Program-made: the position numbers and the translations under genes
DNA from: Eremomyces bilateralis CBS 781.70
Lineage: Eukaryota; Ascomycota; Dothideomycetes; Eremomycetales; Eremomycetaceae
Reading direction: 5' to 3'
Length of the DNA: 64,000 bases
Assembly (NCBI RefSeq): GCF_010015585.1
Contig: NW_022985094.1
Location: 124,001-188,000, forward strand
The notes under the pieces: model-generated
The model's database searches: none
What the model was told of the DNA's origin: nothing
What the model saw: only the letters and a program-made list of their open reading frames with translations
Shown: positions 22,789 through 34,244 of the stretch, piece by piece
Position numbering within the stretch: the first letter of the stretch is position 1
Layout of the letters: every line of letters starts with the position of its first letter

Positions 22789-22984
22789 AGTGGCTGATTG
22801 TGACAATGATCGGGAATTTAGTGAATTCGAGTATGTTGCGGTTGTGCGGATAAAGAGTGGTCGCTTTCAACACATCAACAAAACTCACATCGCATGCACC
22901 AATTCTCCCACAACAACATGCGGATACGGTTCTCCCGATCCTCCGGGATGGCACACATTGATGATTTGCAATTTGGATTCACTG

Positions 22985-24530
22985 TCAAAGTCCAAAGGAA
23001 GCGTTGTCACCGGAGACTGTATTATAGGCTCTCCACCAGACACCCATATTCGCGGCAACCAGTAAGTCCAGCATTTTTATACCTTCATCTTCAATGATCA
23101 GCTTCCCTAACTTCGCCTTCTTTCCTCCAATGCCTCCGCCTGCTTTTTCTTGTCCCAAGGCAAGGTTAAGCTCATCAGTTGGCGGACGAATGTGTTGTCC
23201 TCTATCCCTCCCAAGGCTAGGCGTGGATTTCGTCGGGAGTGAGGCTTCACTATTGCTTTCACTCTTCGTATACCGTATTGGTCCCTCCCTCGATGCCGTC
23301 GACACGGTTCCAGGGAGATTGAATCGAAGTTCGCTGACGACAGAAGGAGGACCGATTGAAGCCGAGGACCCAACTATTGGAGAATGCTTACACTACCAAG
23401 TTCAGCGCTGGATTGCTGCATCATCGAATCCAACATACCTTGAGAGACCCTGTCACTAAACTCTCAATAAACTCACACCTTCCACCCCAAGGGCTTAGGA
23501 ATGTATAGCATCTCTTCGCAGACCGTTTCCGTTCTGTTGCTGACAGTTCAAGCCGATTTTGGGAGGGGCCGAAGGAAGACGGTCTATGACCTCCCGAATC
23601 AAAAGACGGCTTGCTCTGGTGTCGGCTGCGGACCTTGAGTGCCGCAGTGAATCTGCTGGTGCTATCATGGGAATGGCTCTTCCGGTGGCCATCAGAAAAC
23701 GGACGCTCGGAGATCTGAGACCCCTCAACCCAAATTCGGCGCCAAAACACGTCACACCGCACCCGACGATCGTCCGACACCGAGAGTTGCGATTTATTGA
23801 TTCCTGTAGTTGCGGAAGCTATAAACTTGCTATACCCTGGGTTGCTGACCTCCACATACAGAGGGGTGCCACTTTTGCGGATAAAGGTTGCCTCGCTTTT
23901 GGAAGGGTGCGAAGAGACGTTTATCGGAACTGGATCGGAGATTGTTGCTACATTCCATTGGGAATCTGATGCCGGATCCCTTCGAATAAGCGTGAGCACA
24001 TCCTCGGGGGGAAATCCGTGAGAAGCTATTCCGGTCGGAGTCATCGATGTGGTTTCTGTCGATATGTCCATGCTAAGAGAAGGCGGGTGATCACTAGAGT
24101 CTGCGACTAAGCTCCTTGGACCTGGATAGGCGGATCTAGGAGAATCTGGATTCCGATTCGGGGGCTGTTTCCTAGCAATTCGAAAAGGTGACGAGGCCGG
24201 CTCGTTTCTAGGACCTTTCGGTGGCCATCCAAGTCCGTCTGCTTCTGGGATAGGAGACGACCGATTCCAAGGCTCTAAGTCTGGCAGATCCGGGAGAGGC
24301 CTAGAGTTGCTCGGTGGCAGACCATGTTCGGACACTGCAGGCAAATCCTTTCGAGGGATACGGTAGCTGGAATCCAATGGAACGGCATCCTGTGTTGGGA
24401 GTCTCTGGCTTCTTGCGGACTCAAGAAAATCCTGGTCCTCTGGTCGATCGACATGAACATAGTAAAGAGCGCTAAGCACGTCCTCTGCGCTCACCACTTT
24501 ATCTCTCGGTTTGACTGGTGTCAGGAACAT
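22985..24530 (-). CDS. Uncharacterised fungal protein, 497 residues
   Basis: No function recognised. Exons on the minus strand: 24530-23439 and 23386-22985, with a 52-nt GT-AG intron that keeps frame. The N-terminus (MFLTPVKPRDKVVSAEDVL, then ALYYVHVDRPEDQDFLE) and C-terminus (KLGKLIIEDEGIKMLDLLV, then AANMGVWWRAY) look globular and conserved in character. The 200-residue middle is proline/serine-rich and probably disordered (PLPDLPDLEPWNRSSP). A central domain includes RRVRCDVFWRRIWVEG and YTFLSPWGGRCEFIESL. No signal peptide or convincing membrane helix. Divergent from the proteasome gene. It may be a lineage-specific regulatory protein, but that is a guess. Confidence 0.72.
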
Positions 24531-25403
24531 GTCTTGGGTGGATTAGCGATGGTTGATGGCAAAACAAGTAATCACCTTACCCCGACTGCCAGGAACACGA
24601 GCGATATAAAGAACAAGTGGATCTTGTCTTTCATGAGTTGGATTGCGTGGATAATCAGGAGGATTAGCAGCAATGGTTGTAATCGTCGAAAGAGACCTCG
24701 CCTCGACGGGTGACGCCATTGAAAATGGTTTACGACTTCAACAGATCGAATTGATAGAAACAGCGGGTCGGACGTTGCTTAATAGCCTGTCTCCAAATAT
24801 TAATAGAAAAAAATATTTACTTCGATGCAAATGGACTGCTGAGGTGGCTGTGCGCAAACTGGATGCGTGTCCCCCGAAAAGCTGACGATCTGTCCACGAT
24901 CTTCTTGGTTAGTGGTAAGCATTACGGTAGTGAGGCTGATATGACCAAAGCATGGACTTATGCTGGCCAAACCATGAGTTGGAGACACTAATTACAGGAC
25001 GGTCCATTTGATCTGATGGAATTAATACGATCTGGATACCTCCGGAGTGAGAGCGGACTCCTTCCCGTTGTATCTTCACTGTGTCACGTGCCAGTGGAAA
25101 CGAGGAAAATTCTTGGCACATATACTAACCTATTTAGGTTTAGCATTGCTGATGACATAATGCTCAGCATGTGTGGTGCCTGATTTGTTAGTGCCTGTCT
25201 GCCTGACAGCCTGAAGACGCACGTTGACGCGACACCAAGTCGTGCTGCCTACAGCAAGGAGCTTTGTTGGAGCTCTACCATACCAACACTCACATCAAAC
25301 TCTCATCCACCATCTACCTTTCCTTCTGCTTCTTCATTCCTCGTTTAATCCATCTCTTCTTTCCCTTACTTAACCTTTCACTGTCGGAAGTAAACCCAGA
25401 AGG
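24531..25403. promoter_or_regulatory. Divergent promoter region before proteasome beta-5
   Basis: 873 bp between divergent genes. CACGTG occurs at 25085-25090, and the 120 bp before the proteasome ATG is pyrimidine-rich, typical of a fungal leader. No yeast-type PACE element was found. Confidence 0.45.
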
Positions 25404-26412
25404 ATGGATACCCTCGTCTCCCGATACAGCCGCCCGGCTTTCGTCGACCGCGAGTACACAGCAGAGGATCAAGAAGACGCCTATCAAGCCACTCCTTCCC
25501 TTTCACTACAATTCGCATTACCTCCGGTTTCACAGGTGAGCATTACTTGGCTTCTTGGATCAAGTTCGCATTGCTAACGACATGATTAGGCATCATCATG
25601 GCTTCGAGCCATGACCGATGACCACTCCAACCCTAGTTGTCCCATCAAGATCGCTCACGGTACTACCACGCTTGCGTTTCGATTTCAAGGAGGCATAATA
25701 GTTGCGACCGACTCTCGAGCAACGGCCGGGAACTGGATCGCAAGCCAGACGGTCAAGAAAGTCATCGAGATCAACAGCTGCTTGCTCGGAACCATGGCCG
25801 GCGGTGCCGCTGTATGTGACACCAACAACATAGAGCGTTCATCATCTGACACTACCTAGGATTGTCAATACTGGCTAGCATATCTCGGCATGCAATGTCG
25901 GCTCCATGAACTCCGACATAAGCGCCGAATTACCGTGGCGGCAGCATCCAAAATCCTGGCAAACTTGGTATATGCCTACAAAGGCATGGGACTCAGCATG
26001 GTAAGAAACCGTTCCGATACACTTGTTGATCATCGACGCTAAAATGTTTGAATAGGGTACGATGTGCGCTGGGGTCACCCCGCAAGAAGGCCCAGCCCTT
26101 TACTACATCGATAGCGACGGAACCCGACTCTCTGGCAACCTCTTCTGTGTTGGCTCCGGTCAAACCTTTGCTTACGGTGTCCTCGACGCCGAATACCGAT
26201 ACGATCTGACGGAGCAAGAAGCACTTGAACTTGGAAGCCGAAGCATTCTCGCCGCCACCCATCGAGATGCGTTCTCGGGAGGATTCATCAACCTTTATCA
26301 TGTGAAGGAGGATGGCTGGGTGAAGCATGGATTCAACGACACGAATCCCATCTTCTGGAAGACGAAATTGGAGAAGGGCGAGTTCTCGAACGTTACTGCG
26401 GAGCTGGATTAG
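25404..26412 (+). CDS. PRE2: 20S proteasome subunit beta-5 (Pre2/PSMB5)
   Basis: Chymotrypsin-like catalytic subunit of the 20S proteasome. Exons: 25404-25535, 25590-25811, 25860-26000 and 26056-26412, giving 283 residues with propeptide. The mature N-terminal threonine follows the glycine in [13 protein letters not shown]. Further conserved blocks are [34 protein letters not shown] (across intron 2) and KGMGLSMGTMCAG (across intron 3), and [14 protein letters not shown]. The roughly 75-residue propeptide before the catalytic Thr is normal for beta-5. All three introns are about 48-55 nt. Confidence 0.96.
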
Positions 26413-26898
26413 GATAGTCATTCGGAGGTCATGCAGCACTTTGGGCGTTTCCATCAGGGTCAGATCGGGTCATGGATATATCTTCGCGACGACGACTCTT
26501 TTCTCGTCGACTGTAATTTCTACATCAATGTGATACCAGATCCTGCGGAGAGCCCTTAGGTATTACTTGTGAATGCGTTTAGTGGGCGTCTAGCCTCGTC
26601 ATCCACGCAGTGAAGATCATGGTTGGGAGTTCACGTCGCCCTCCAGTTCATCATATTCTTCCCTGCGACTTATAATGAAGCTCTCTGAGATATATCACCC
26701 CATTGTGTGGAATTTTAGCGTATGGTTAAACGAAATTGTGTCCCAAGAAATGCTCAGTTATGTCTCATAGAAAAGAGTTCTAGGGGCAGTAGGCAGATCC
26801 AATATCCTTTCGGCCTTATAAACATTGTAGTACAAGCGCTTGATGTCAAGTGTCCCGCCCCATGGACGCCATTCGGGAACATGCCCATATGCAAGTCT
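26413..26898. other. Convergent intergenic region
   Basis: 3' flanks of the proteasome and transporter genes. No coding or RNA signal was seen. Confidence 0.5.
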
Positions 26899-28910
26899 TT
26901 ATTCCAAGTCTTCTGGTCTTTTAGGCGGACCCTTCCGTGCTGGGCTATCACCAACCTGATCATCCACCAGATTCAATGGCGGCGGTCCCATCAGAGAATT
27001 CCCTCTGAGGTCGCCCGTTCTCCCTTTGCTGCTCTTGCTACTCGAAGGAAGCAATGATTCGCTTTCAAATGGGATGCCGCCGTTCGGGCCGTTCGATTCG
27101 TCCTCGTCGGATGAAATATCAGGCCCGCCGAGTGCTCGATCGATACCCTCCGAGTCGGCTTCGGCTTGCATTTTCCGATACTTGATGTAATTGTATGCAG
27201 CGATGGTCGCAATGGTAAGAACCAGGCCACTGATATTAATCGGAGTAAGCTGGTCGTCAAAAACGATGCTCGCGGCTGAAATGGTGACCACCTCTTTAAA
27301 AATGCCGGCAATGGACAAGGTCACCACCGATGTCCGTTGCAATAAGGCAAATTCGCTGGCTGTCATACAAAACGCAAGACAACCCGGGAATAAGAGAGCA
27401 AGAACACCAAACACGGTCCCCTTCAAGGACATGAGGTGAGCAAGACCTCCGCCGAGAGCGAAAAGCCCTTCCACTGGCACGGCGAGGGCGAAAATGGTAA
27501 TAAACATAATGGGGGCTAGAGCGAAGATGCTGGAAAATGGATTCGATGTTGCAGGATGGCGGAGGAGAAGGATCTGTGTAAGGGACCAGCGGAAACCGGA
27601 GGAGGCGGCGGCAGACATGACCAGCGTGAACCCAAGGGGATTGAACTCGGTTTCGCCTGCGACCATCATTATGACACCGATGGTCATCGCGAGGATGATC
27701 ATAATCAGTTGCCACGATGGCTTCTCGAGTCGGAAGATGAATGCAAAGAGTAGCACGAATCCTAGGACCGAAGACTTGCACATTGCTACATCACCATTAG
27801 AATATTTGCCGACAAAGGTGGGGATGAACTTACTATAAAATGTCAAGGATATGAACCGCATGCTCATATTCCCTAGACCGATATCGAAACTGGTAGCCGC
27901 ACCACAAGGCCCGACTCTGGTCAAATAGAACCACTTGGTCATCACAGGTTTTTTCGGATCGTACATATCCTCTGGTTCATCTCCCTCCGTTCGGGTATGT
28001 GCATTAATCGAGTCGTGTCGGGGACGGAATCGTGGAAATATCCATAAGACCGTTCCGGCCAAGATGAATTGAACGACCATGTGTAGACATGTCGTAAAAA
28101 GAGGGAATGGGAAAATACGGGGATCGTCTCGTAACCGATGAGCGAGGGATTTTGTGGTCTCCTCGTCGCCATCAGCGGAGTGTCCCTTTTCTGAAAACAT
28201 CCATTTATTGTACTGGCATTGTCAGCTAGGTTTCCCATATCACGAAGGGACTTATCACGAAGGAACTTACCACGGAGATTGATATGGAAAAGATATACCT
28301 TGCCCATTGTTAGATTCGACCATTCGTTCAATCAGAAGTCCACTTACCAGAGCCCGATCAGTGTCCCATTGTACGCGATATTCCTCCAAAACGCCGCCGA
28401 CTTGATCAATTCCCTTTGATCTTCCTCTCCCGGGTCATTGTTCCATCTTCCTCCACCGGAGCCTCCAGCAACTCTCTCGTCTAATCTCGTCTTCGTCGCC
28501 TTCCTTTCCCTTCTCCGCCTCTTATCCTTTCCCGTCAACCCCGTCTCCTCATCGTCTTCCAACCGGTCGTCGTCTAGGTCGTCTATTCCATCCATCTCAA
28601 AATCCTCGCTACTCCTAGCGGTCATACCGGATGACTCGGATCCCACCGAGGCGTCAAGCCCGCCGTGCCGCCTGTTATCGGCCTCCAGATCGCCGGCGGG
28701 ACGGATTGAGCGCGGTCGATGGTGCGGACGTGAATCGGTGGTGGCTGATGAGGTTGCGGTGACGGTAGGCTCGACGGGGTACTTGCTGGTCGATCGACTC
28801 TGGCGGATATCGTCGCGCTTGTGCAGTAATGCGCTAGGTGGAGGAGACTTGGTCGGTTTGGGAGAGACAGATGATCGATTGTTGTAGTGAGAAGGGGTCG
28901 GGATGGCCAT
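26899..28910 (-). CDS. YMD8: SLC35C2/Ymd8-type nucleotide-sugar transporter (TPT/DMT family)
   Basis: Multi-pass Golgi/ER carrier of the triose-phosphate/nucleotide-sugar transporter superfamily; the closest match in character is SLC35C2 and yeast Ymd8. Exons on the minus strand: 28910-28348, 28298-28271 (28 nt), 28212-27834 and 27785-26899, giving 618 residues. A 175-residue hydrophilic N-terminus (acidic DDLDDDRLEDDEETG, then basic KDKRRRRERKA) precedes about ten membrane segments starting NIAYNGTLIGLWYIFSISIS. Family motifs include YNKWMF, ATSFDIGLGNMSMRFISL, CKSSVLGFVLLFA and LTLSIAGIFKE-like (VVTLSIAGIFKEVVTI). The C-terminal 90 residues are soluble. Substrate is unknown. Intron 2 contains a 15-bp tandem duplication. 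Confidence 0.87.
28239..28268. repeat. 15-bp tandem duplication inside an intron of the Ymd8-like gene
   Basis: Two adjacent copies of atcacgaaggRactt with one mismatch, next to the intron 2 donor. They make up 30 of the 58 intron bases. Confidence 0.8.
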
Positions 28911-29747
28911 ACCAAAAGGATGGGGTCATAGACGTCAGGCGTCAGGTGCCCGAAAGGGGTACGCTAACGGGGCGATTCAATCACGGGCACATTGAAATGA
29001 ACGGATCGAGGGTCAAACTGCAAAAGGTTCCACGAAAGCGAAATGGAAGTGTATCTTTGTTGATTAGTGTTGCTTTGAAAGTGATTCCAGAACCATGAAG
29101 ATTGAAGCCAGAACTGAGAACATGGCAAAGGTGTGTCCTCCATGCACAGAGCAACGGGGTAACTGACCAGGGAGTCTGGATAGTCGAGATCTCCGGAATA
29201 CTCCTCCGTAGTTCGTACGGTAAGTAAAGTAAGTAAGAGCTAAGGGATATTAATAATTCATACCCGATGAATCCGAGGATCGTGTCCATCCGGATTCTGG
29301 AATACTAACAATACGATGTCTTTAACTCCTTATTAAGGTATTCTAACCGAAACCTCCTTAGTGGCCATATGAAGTCATTGGGCATATGAGACTATTGCGA
29401 GTGAGATTGTGAACCAACTGCCTGAGTCCTGAGTCCTGCCTCTTCCTGTTGAGTAGCCGTATCCGTACCCGCACTGCTACAGTATTATTACGACAGGAGC
29501 CGCATAAAAATGCCCCTTCAAGAGACCCAATATTATGACTGATCACTGAATCAGCTCGGTATTACGCCCATGTTTCGCATTCCTGGTTAACCAAGACCCC
29601 GCATTTTCTACATACCGGCATACCGGCCATATGAACCGCGTCTCTTCGAGCCAGGATATTCAAGATGTATGTATCGAGGCTTGGTGACTTGGGAATTGAG
29701 CAATAATTGAACATCCCCATCTAATCTCTCAAATAATCTAATCCAGC
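28911..29747. promoter_or_regulatory. Divergent region between the transporter and CinA-like genes
   Basis: 837 bp, with an AT-rich patch at 29225-29345. Presumed to hold two promoters; no specific site was recognised. Confidence 0.4.
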
Positions 29748-30438
29748 ATGTCTACTTTCATCCCCAAAGAACTCAAAGACATCACGAGTGAAGTCGCAGC
29801 CATTCTCATCGAGCGCAAAGAGACCATTGCCGTAGCCGAGACAGTTAGCCATCGATCCCCTTGTCGTCCTTCGATTCTAACCCAATTCCAAGGCAGCGGG
29901 CGGTTTAATATCTGCGGCCCTTCTCGCGATCCCAGGTGCGAGTGGCTACTATTATGGAGGATTAACGGTGAATAGCCATGCCATGATAATCGACGAGGGC
30001 CGGTAGAAACATGAAGGCTAATGACAATCAGCTCTACACTCTGGCAGCCCGGATCGCCTACGCTGGTTGGACCCAGGAATCCGTAAAAGACTACAAAGGG
30101 CCGACTCCTGAAATTGTCGCGGGCTTGGCAGATCATACACGACGGACACTCGGGTCGACCTATGTGGTGTCGGAAAGTGGTACTGCTGGACCGACAGGTG
30201 GACAGTCGAAGAACAGGACGACGTAAGTGATATCGATGGCTTGGTTGAATGGTGCGTTCTCTTGTTGACGCCGAACAATAGAGGTTACGTTGCCTTGGCT
30301 GTGAGCTCGGAGAAGGGGACCGCTACCAAGGAACTCAACACGGGCTTGGGTGGTGATCGAGAGGCAAACATGGTCGCGTTTGCGATCGAAGCCATGAGAC
30401 TTGTCAAGGAGGTGTTGAAGGGAGAAGCCAAGTTGTAG
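29748..30438 (+). CDS. CinA C-terminal-domain protein (NMN amidohydrolase-like, PncC family)
   Basis: Stand-alone domain of the bacterial CinA/PncC family, whose members deamidate nicotinamide mononucleotide in pyridine-nucleotide recycling; activity in fungi is inferred. Exons: 29748-29843, 29893-29967, 30032-30222 and 30282-30438, giving 172 residues, the size of a single CinA-C domain. Splicing reads AVAETAAGGLISAALLAIPG, then GASGYYYGGLTLYTLAARI. The later motifs AYAGWTQESVKDYKGPTPE, SESGTAGPTGGQ and GYVALAVSSEKGT are the family signature. The first donor is GTTAGC, weak but the only one restoring the conserved AETAAGG. There is no targeting peptide. The family is bacterial in origin and scattered among filamentous fungi. 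Confidence 0.9.
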
Positions 30439-30674
30439 GCAAAGATGACGCAACACGGGTCTGGTCCAGACCAAAGGTCGAATTAACACGATGGTCCACT
30501 GAATATGTAAGAATACATCGAGTACGGGACGATCGGTGCAGAGGATTCCGGTCTTGTATTTGAATCCTGTCCCTAGATGCCTTGGGACTCCTTGTAGGTA
30601 TTTCTAAACGACTGATTGATCCAAAAGAACGAGATGACATTTCAGGAAGTGCCGAAAGTGGCCATGAGTGAGAA

Positions 30675-31246
30675 TTATACCGGAGAGTCATCGTTATTGT
30701 CGATATCTGTCTGCGGTGACACATTTGAGGAAGCCAGGGTGGAGCTACTTGGAGATGTACTTGGAGAGACGATGTATAAGTCCCGGAATTGGTCGAAAAC
30801 CAGTCTCCTCCAGTACACATCTATTGGCAGACCGACCGAAGCCAAATTGAGCTTCATGCTTGGATAATCGGCAAACTCGGCTCGTTCTTCCTCAGGAAGC
30901 AAGTCTTCACCGAGGATATCTAGATGCGAACTGCCACGTGGGATTGCTTTGCGGGAACAGCGGAGGCCGATATCTAAAGGACTTATTAGGGGATGGTCAG
31001 GGAGAAGAGGCGGAGATACTCACTTTCGTCTAACTCTTGTGCCAGACAACGGAGCGACCATACTCGGATGCCGTCTTCGTGTCGGTATTTGTAAACCACG
31101 ACCCTAGTCTTGTCTTCTTTGTCTAGGCCGTACCTCTGGCTGTTTGTCGAGGAGATCCCCGACTTGCTCAATGGTTCTGGAGTGTCAGTGGCCATGATAC
31201 TGTACTGGATCCAATCGCGAATATCGAAAAGCTGGGGCTCTTGCAT
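30675..31246 (-). CDS. Small uncharacterised protein, 173 residues
   Basis: Not recognised. Exons on the minus strand: 31246-31024 and 30973-30675. The 50-nt intron (GTGAGT to TTTAG) joins two open frames in phase, which is the main support for a real gene. It reads MQEPQLFDIRDWIQYSIMAT, then KTRVVVYKYRHEDGIRVWSL and PIDVYWRRLVFDQFRDLY, and ends with a serine-rich acidic tail. No signal peptide or membrane segment. The 5' end is uncertain: more exons could lie upstream, but none was clear. It ends convergent to the CinA-like gene. Confidence 0.5.
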
Positions 31247-32600
31247 GGCATCCGACACTAGGACAGTTGCTGCTGGTATGGTTTATGCTTCCAAATCGAT
31301 GCGGATGTTATCAAGACGAGGCTGCGTGTTTATGTCAGAGGCGTGAGTACACGAGGATGTAAGTCATGAACAGCAGCGCCTGGTCGGATACTACAAATAG
31401 GCAGATGATTGATTCAACGGAGGGCGCCACACAGACTCGCCGTGGTCAAATGTCTGATGAAGGCAGCACGGGAAAGTTCACTCCAGAAACTTAGCTGAGA
31501 ATATGGATCAGTCATGGAGAAGGACATGCATGGTATGGTACCGGTAAAGTTGAAAGAAGGATGGTGAAACAGAGGTCAGAACAGTGAACAAGTATGTAAC
31601 ATGAAGTCACGAGTGAATCTGTTTTCCAGGAGGTTTGGCAGGATAGTTCTATTCTCTTCCACTCCTGTATTGGAACCCGATCAGGATGATGCGGGAGGAC
31701 GATGTTGAACCGCTGCATTGGAATTCTGTCTTCAACCCGTTGGTTGAGATATCCTTTGTTCAGGAATCAGGAGGCGATGAGGCGTGCACTACGCAGTCGA
31801 CGATAGCCGCCCCATGTGCCAGGCTGCCGCCGCTGTGACCGCCCACAGGAGCCCAAAAAACCACTGCTGCATATCTTGTCAGGTTTCACCTTTGACCTCC
31901 TGCCCCCGCCCTCTACCAGCCCTCCTCAACGGAGTCTCGAGAGGTACAAAGCCGTGGAATACGAAAAGAAGATAATGATGATGAGTTTTTGCCGCCCTGG
32001 AAGTATGCTTCGTGACCTGGACCATTTTCTTCGAACCCGAATATACTCACGCATCTCATCCCCATGACCGCAAGGCAACGTCTCCAGCATTCCCGACTAG
32101 AAATTCTCCGATCATGAGATGTTTCATACTCAACTCCTAGACTTCCGTAGTCTCACACCAACATATCATTTCTTTATGTTGTTAACTTACAATATTCGGA
32201 GCTCTAGAGGCTCACACCTGATACACATCCGTCGGGACTCTGCATCAGAGGGTTGACGGAGTGTCCCCTTGTCCACTACATTTAGACATTTGGTTTATTC
32301 ATGCCGTATGCTCGATTTATCGCGTCTCTGTTTCTACTTGTATCTTTCGTCGCCCATTAGATAGTCGTTACAGTGTGGCTTCTCTCGGTTAATCACGTTT
32401 CTTGTCAGTTCCTTCGGTGTTCAACGGTCCTATTGCTATTGCTACCTCTTCATTATCTCACCTTAAACCTATCCTTGGACTGCCAGTATCATCGTGGAAT
32501 ACTCCTTAGTTAGCCGCTTACTGGTCCCTGCACTGACGGCCGTACGTCTAATGCGTTAAACGGCCGACCGCTTCGTTGACGAGAACTGTTTATCGCTTAG
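31247..32600. promoter_or_regulatory. Long divergent intergenic region before the patatin-like gene
   Basis: 1.35 kb with no convincing coding sequence. The part from 32120 to 32560 is AT- and pyrimidine-rich and probably contains the promoter and leader of the downstream lipase gene. Confidence 0.4.
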
Positions 32601-34244
32601 ATGCATTATCCTCTGAAAAGCCCTCATCTATCTGTGTCACCTCAACGGCCATCGAGTCTCCATACCGGTAATTCCACGCAAGAAGATGTCAGAAATGGAA
32701 AAGCATGGGCAAAGACGGTAGATGAGCCTTGGGATCCGTTCATTCTGTGCCTGGACGGTGGGGGAATTCGGGGTTATTCGAGTCTTCTCATTCTGGAAAG
32801 CCTCATGCATGAAATCGCTGTTTGGGAGGACCGGCTCGAAGCTGAAGAACACCCCGAAAATGCTAGTCAACGACGAATATTCAATAGCGCCGAGTTGCTT
32901 CCATGCCATTATTTCGATTTTATGTATGGAACGAGCACGGGAGGACTAATAGCAACGATGCTAGGAAGATTAAGAATGAGTGTCCCTCAATGCATGGAGA
33001 AATATCGCACCGTTGGAGAAGAGTTGTTTGGCCGCCACCGAAGCAGATTCCCATTGGCAACGAAATATCACCACCAACCCCTAGAAGATGCCGTCATCGA
33101 TATTGTCCGAAAGCACTGTCCGATTCATATTGAAGGTGGATGTACTGGATATGACCTTCACCCTTGGGAGATGGAAGCCAGCTTCCAAGCCATCGACATC
33201 GAAGGGACACCCCAAGAGCTGAAAAGGAGCGGCAGCTTTCAATGTCAGCCGACAGCGGATTCTAGCGACGGTTCCGAGCCAAGACACGAACATTCCTTTG
33301 ACTTGGAATCTAACGACAGACACCAGGAACGGAGAATGGACCATGGGGTTACGTGTCCGTCAATCTGTCATACAATCTGCCTCACCGCTACCCATAATCA
33401 GCGCATCGCCGAAGCATATCTCCTACGTACCTACGACCACCGCTACCAGGATGACTGCCCCAGATGGCTGACACGATATAACGAAGGAGCTGACCCTCTG
33501 TGCATCTGGCAAGTTACACGAGCTACATGCGCCGCGCCGTTTTATTTCAAAGCTCTGGAAGCCGACATCCGCGATGAGGTCAAGGTGTTTAAAGACGGTG
33601 GTATACGCGAGAACAATCCAGCTGGGGCCGCCTGGAACGAGTTTGTCAGTATCTACGGTCCATTCCGCAACCCTGGGCTTTTGTTATCGGTTGGGACTGG
33701 TCGACCAAACATGGACCAAGATGGCTTTGCTAGTACATGGCCCGGACCGCTTGGAAAGTTGAAAATGGTACGGAAAGGGACGGAGAAGTTTGCAGTTTTC
33801 AAGAACGTCCTGATCAAATACACGGAAGGCGAGGAAAAACACCGAACGATGCTGAAACAATCCAAAGGCGAAGGTGAGAATACATGGTACAAAAGACTGA
33901 ACGTTAGTGATGGTCTCCAGGGAATGAAATTGGATAATTGGAAACGAGGCTCGTGGACCGATGCCTCTGGCACGACAAAGGTCATCCCTGGTGGAGCCAC
34001 CCTTACTCGGATCAAGGCTGCCACGGACGCATACCTGCACCGGGATTTCGATGAGCGGTTCGACACTTATGCGCCACCTCATGTGATGATTGAGCAGACG
34101 GCCGAGAAAATGGTTCGCCATCGAAGGGCTAGAGAACGAACACGCCACGTTAACGAGGAACGGTGGAGTACGTTTATGGGACTGACTCTTAGGAGTATGG
34201 ATGAGAAGAGCGGAGCGAACGGCCACCTTTCCAATCCTGGATGA
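32601..34244 (+). CDS. Patatin-like phospholipase
   Basis: Serine acyl hydrolase with a Ser-Asp dyad; probably cleaves phospholipid or other acyl esters. Single exon of 547 residues; a stop codon lies directly before the ATG, fixing the start. The oxyanion loop DGGGIRGYSSL is at about residue 51, the nucleophile elbow GTSTG at about 109, and the catalytic aspartate in DGGIRENNP at about 331. After the catalytic domain comes a roughly 150-residue C-terminal region ending with a basic segment (RHRRARERTRHVNEERW). No signal peptide, so probably cytosolic or membrane-associated. It resembles the stand-alone patatin proteins common in filamentous fungi, often in multigene families that include NLR-type receptors, but no NB-ARC or repeat domain is present here. 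Convergent with the GA4-desaturase-like gene. Confidence 0.88.
   Translation: MHYPLKSPHLSVSPQRPSSLHTGNSTQEDVRNGKAWAKTVDEPWDPFILCLDGGGIRGYSSLLILESLMHEIAVWEDRLEAEEHPENASQRRIFNSAELLPCHYFDFMYGTSTGGLIATMLGRLRMSVPQCMEKYRTVGEELFGRHRSRFPLATKYHHQPLEDAVIDIVRKHCPIHIEGGCTGYDLHPWEMEASFQAIDIEGTPQELKRSGSFQCQPTADSSDGSEPRHEHSFDLESNDRHQERRMDHGVTCPSICHTICLTATHNQRIAEAYLLRTYDHRYQDDCPRWLTRYNEGADPLCIWQVTRATCAAPFYFKALEADIRDEVKVFKDGGIRENNPAGAAWNEFVSIYGPFRNPGLLLSVGTGRPNMDQDGFASTWPGPLGKLKMVRKGTEKFAVFKNVLIKYTEGEEKHRTMLKQSKGEGENTWYKRLNVSDGLQGMKLDNWKRGSWTDASGTTKVIPGGATLTRIKAATDAYLHRDFDERFDTYAPPHVMIEQTAEKMVRHRRARERTRHVNEERWSTFMGLTLRSMDEKSGANGHLSNPG

Noticed and set aside
33684-34226. 180-codon ORF on the minus strand
   Set aside because: Shadow of the patatin-like gene, whose catalytic motifs are on the plus strand.
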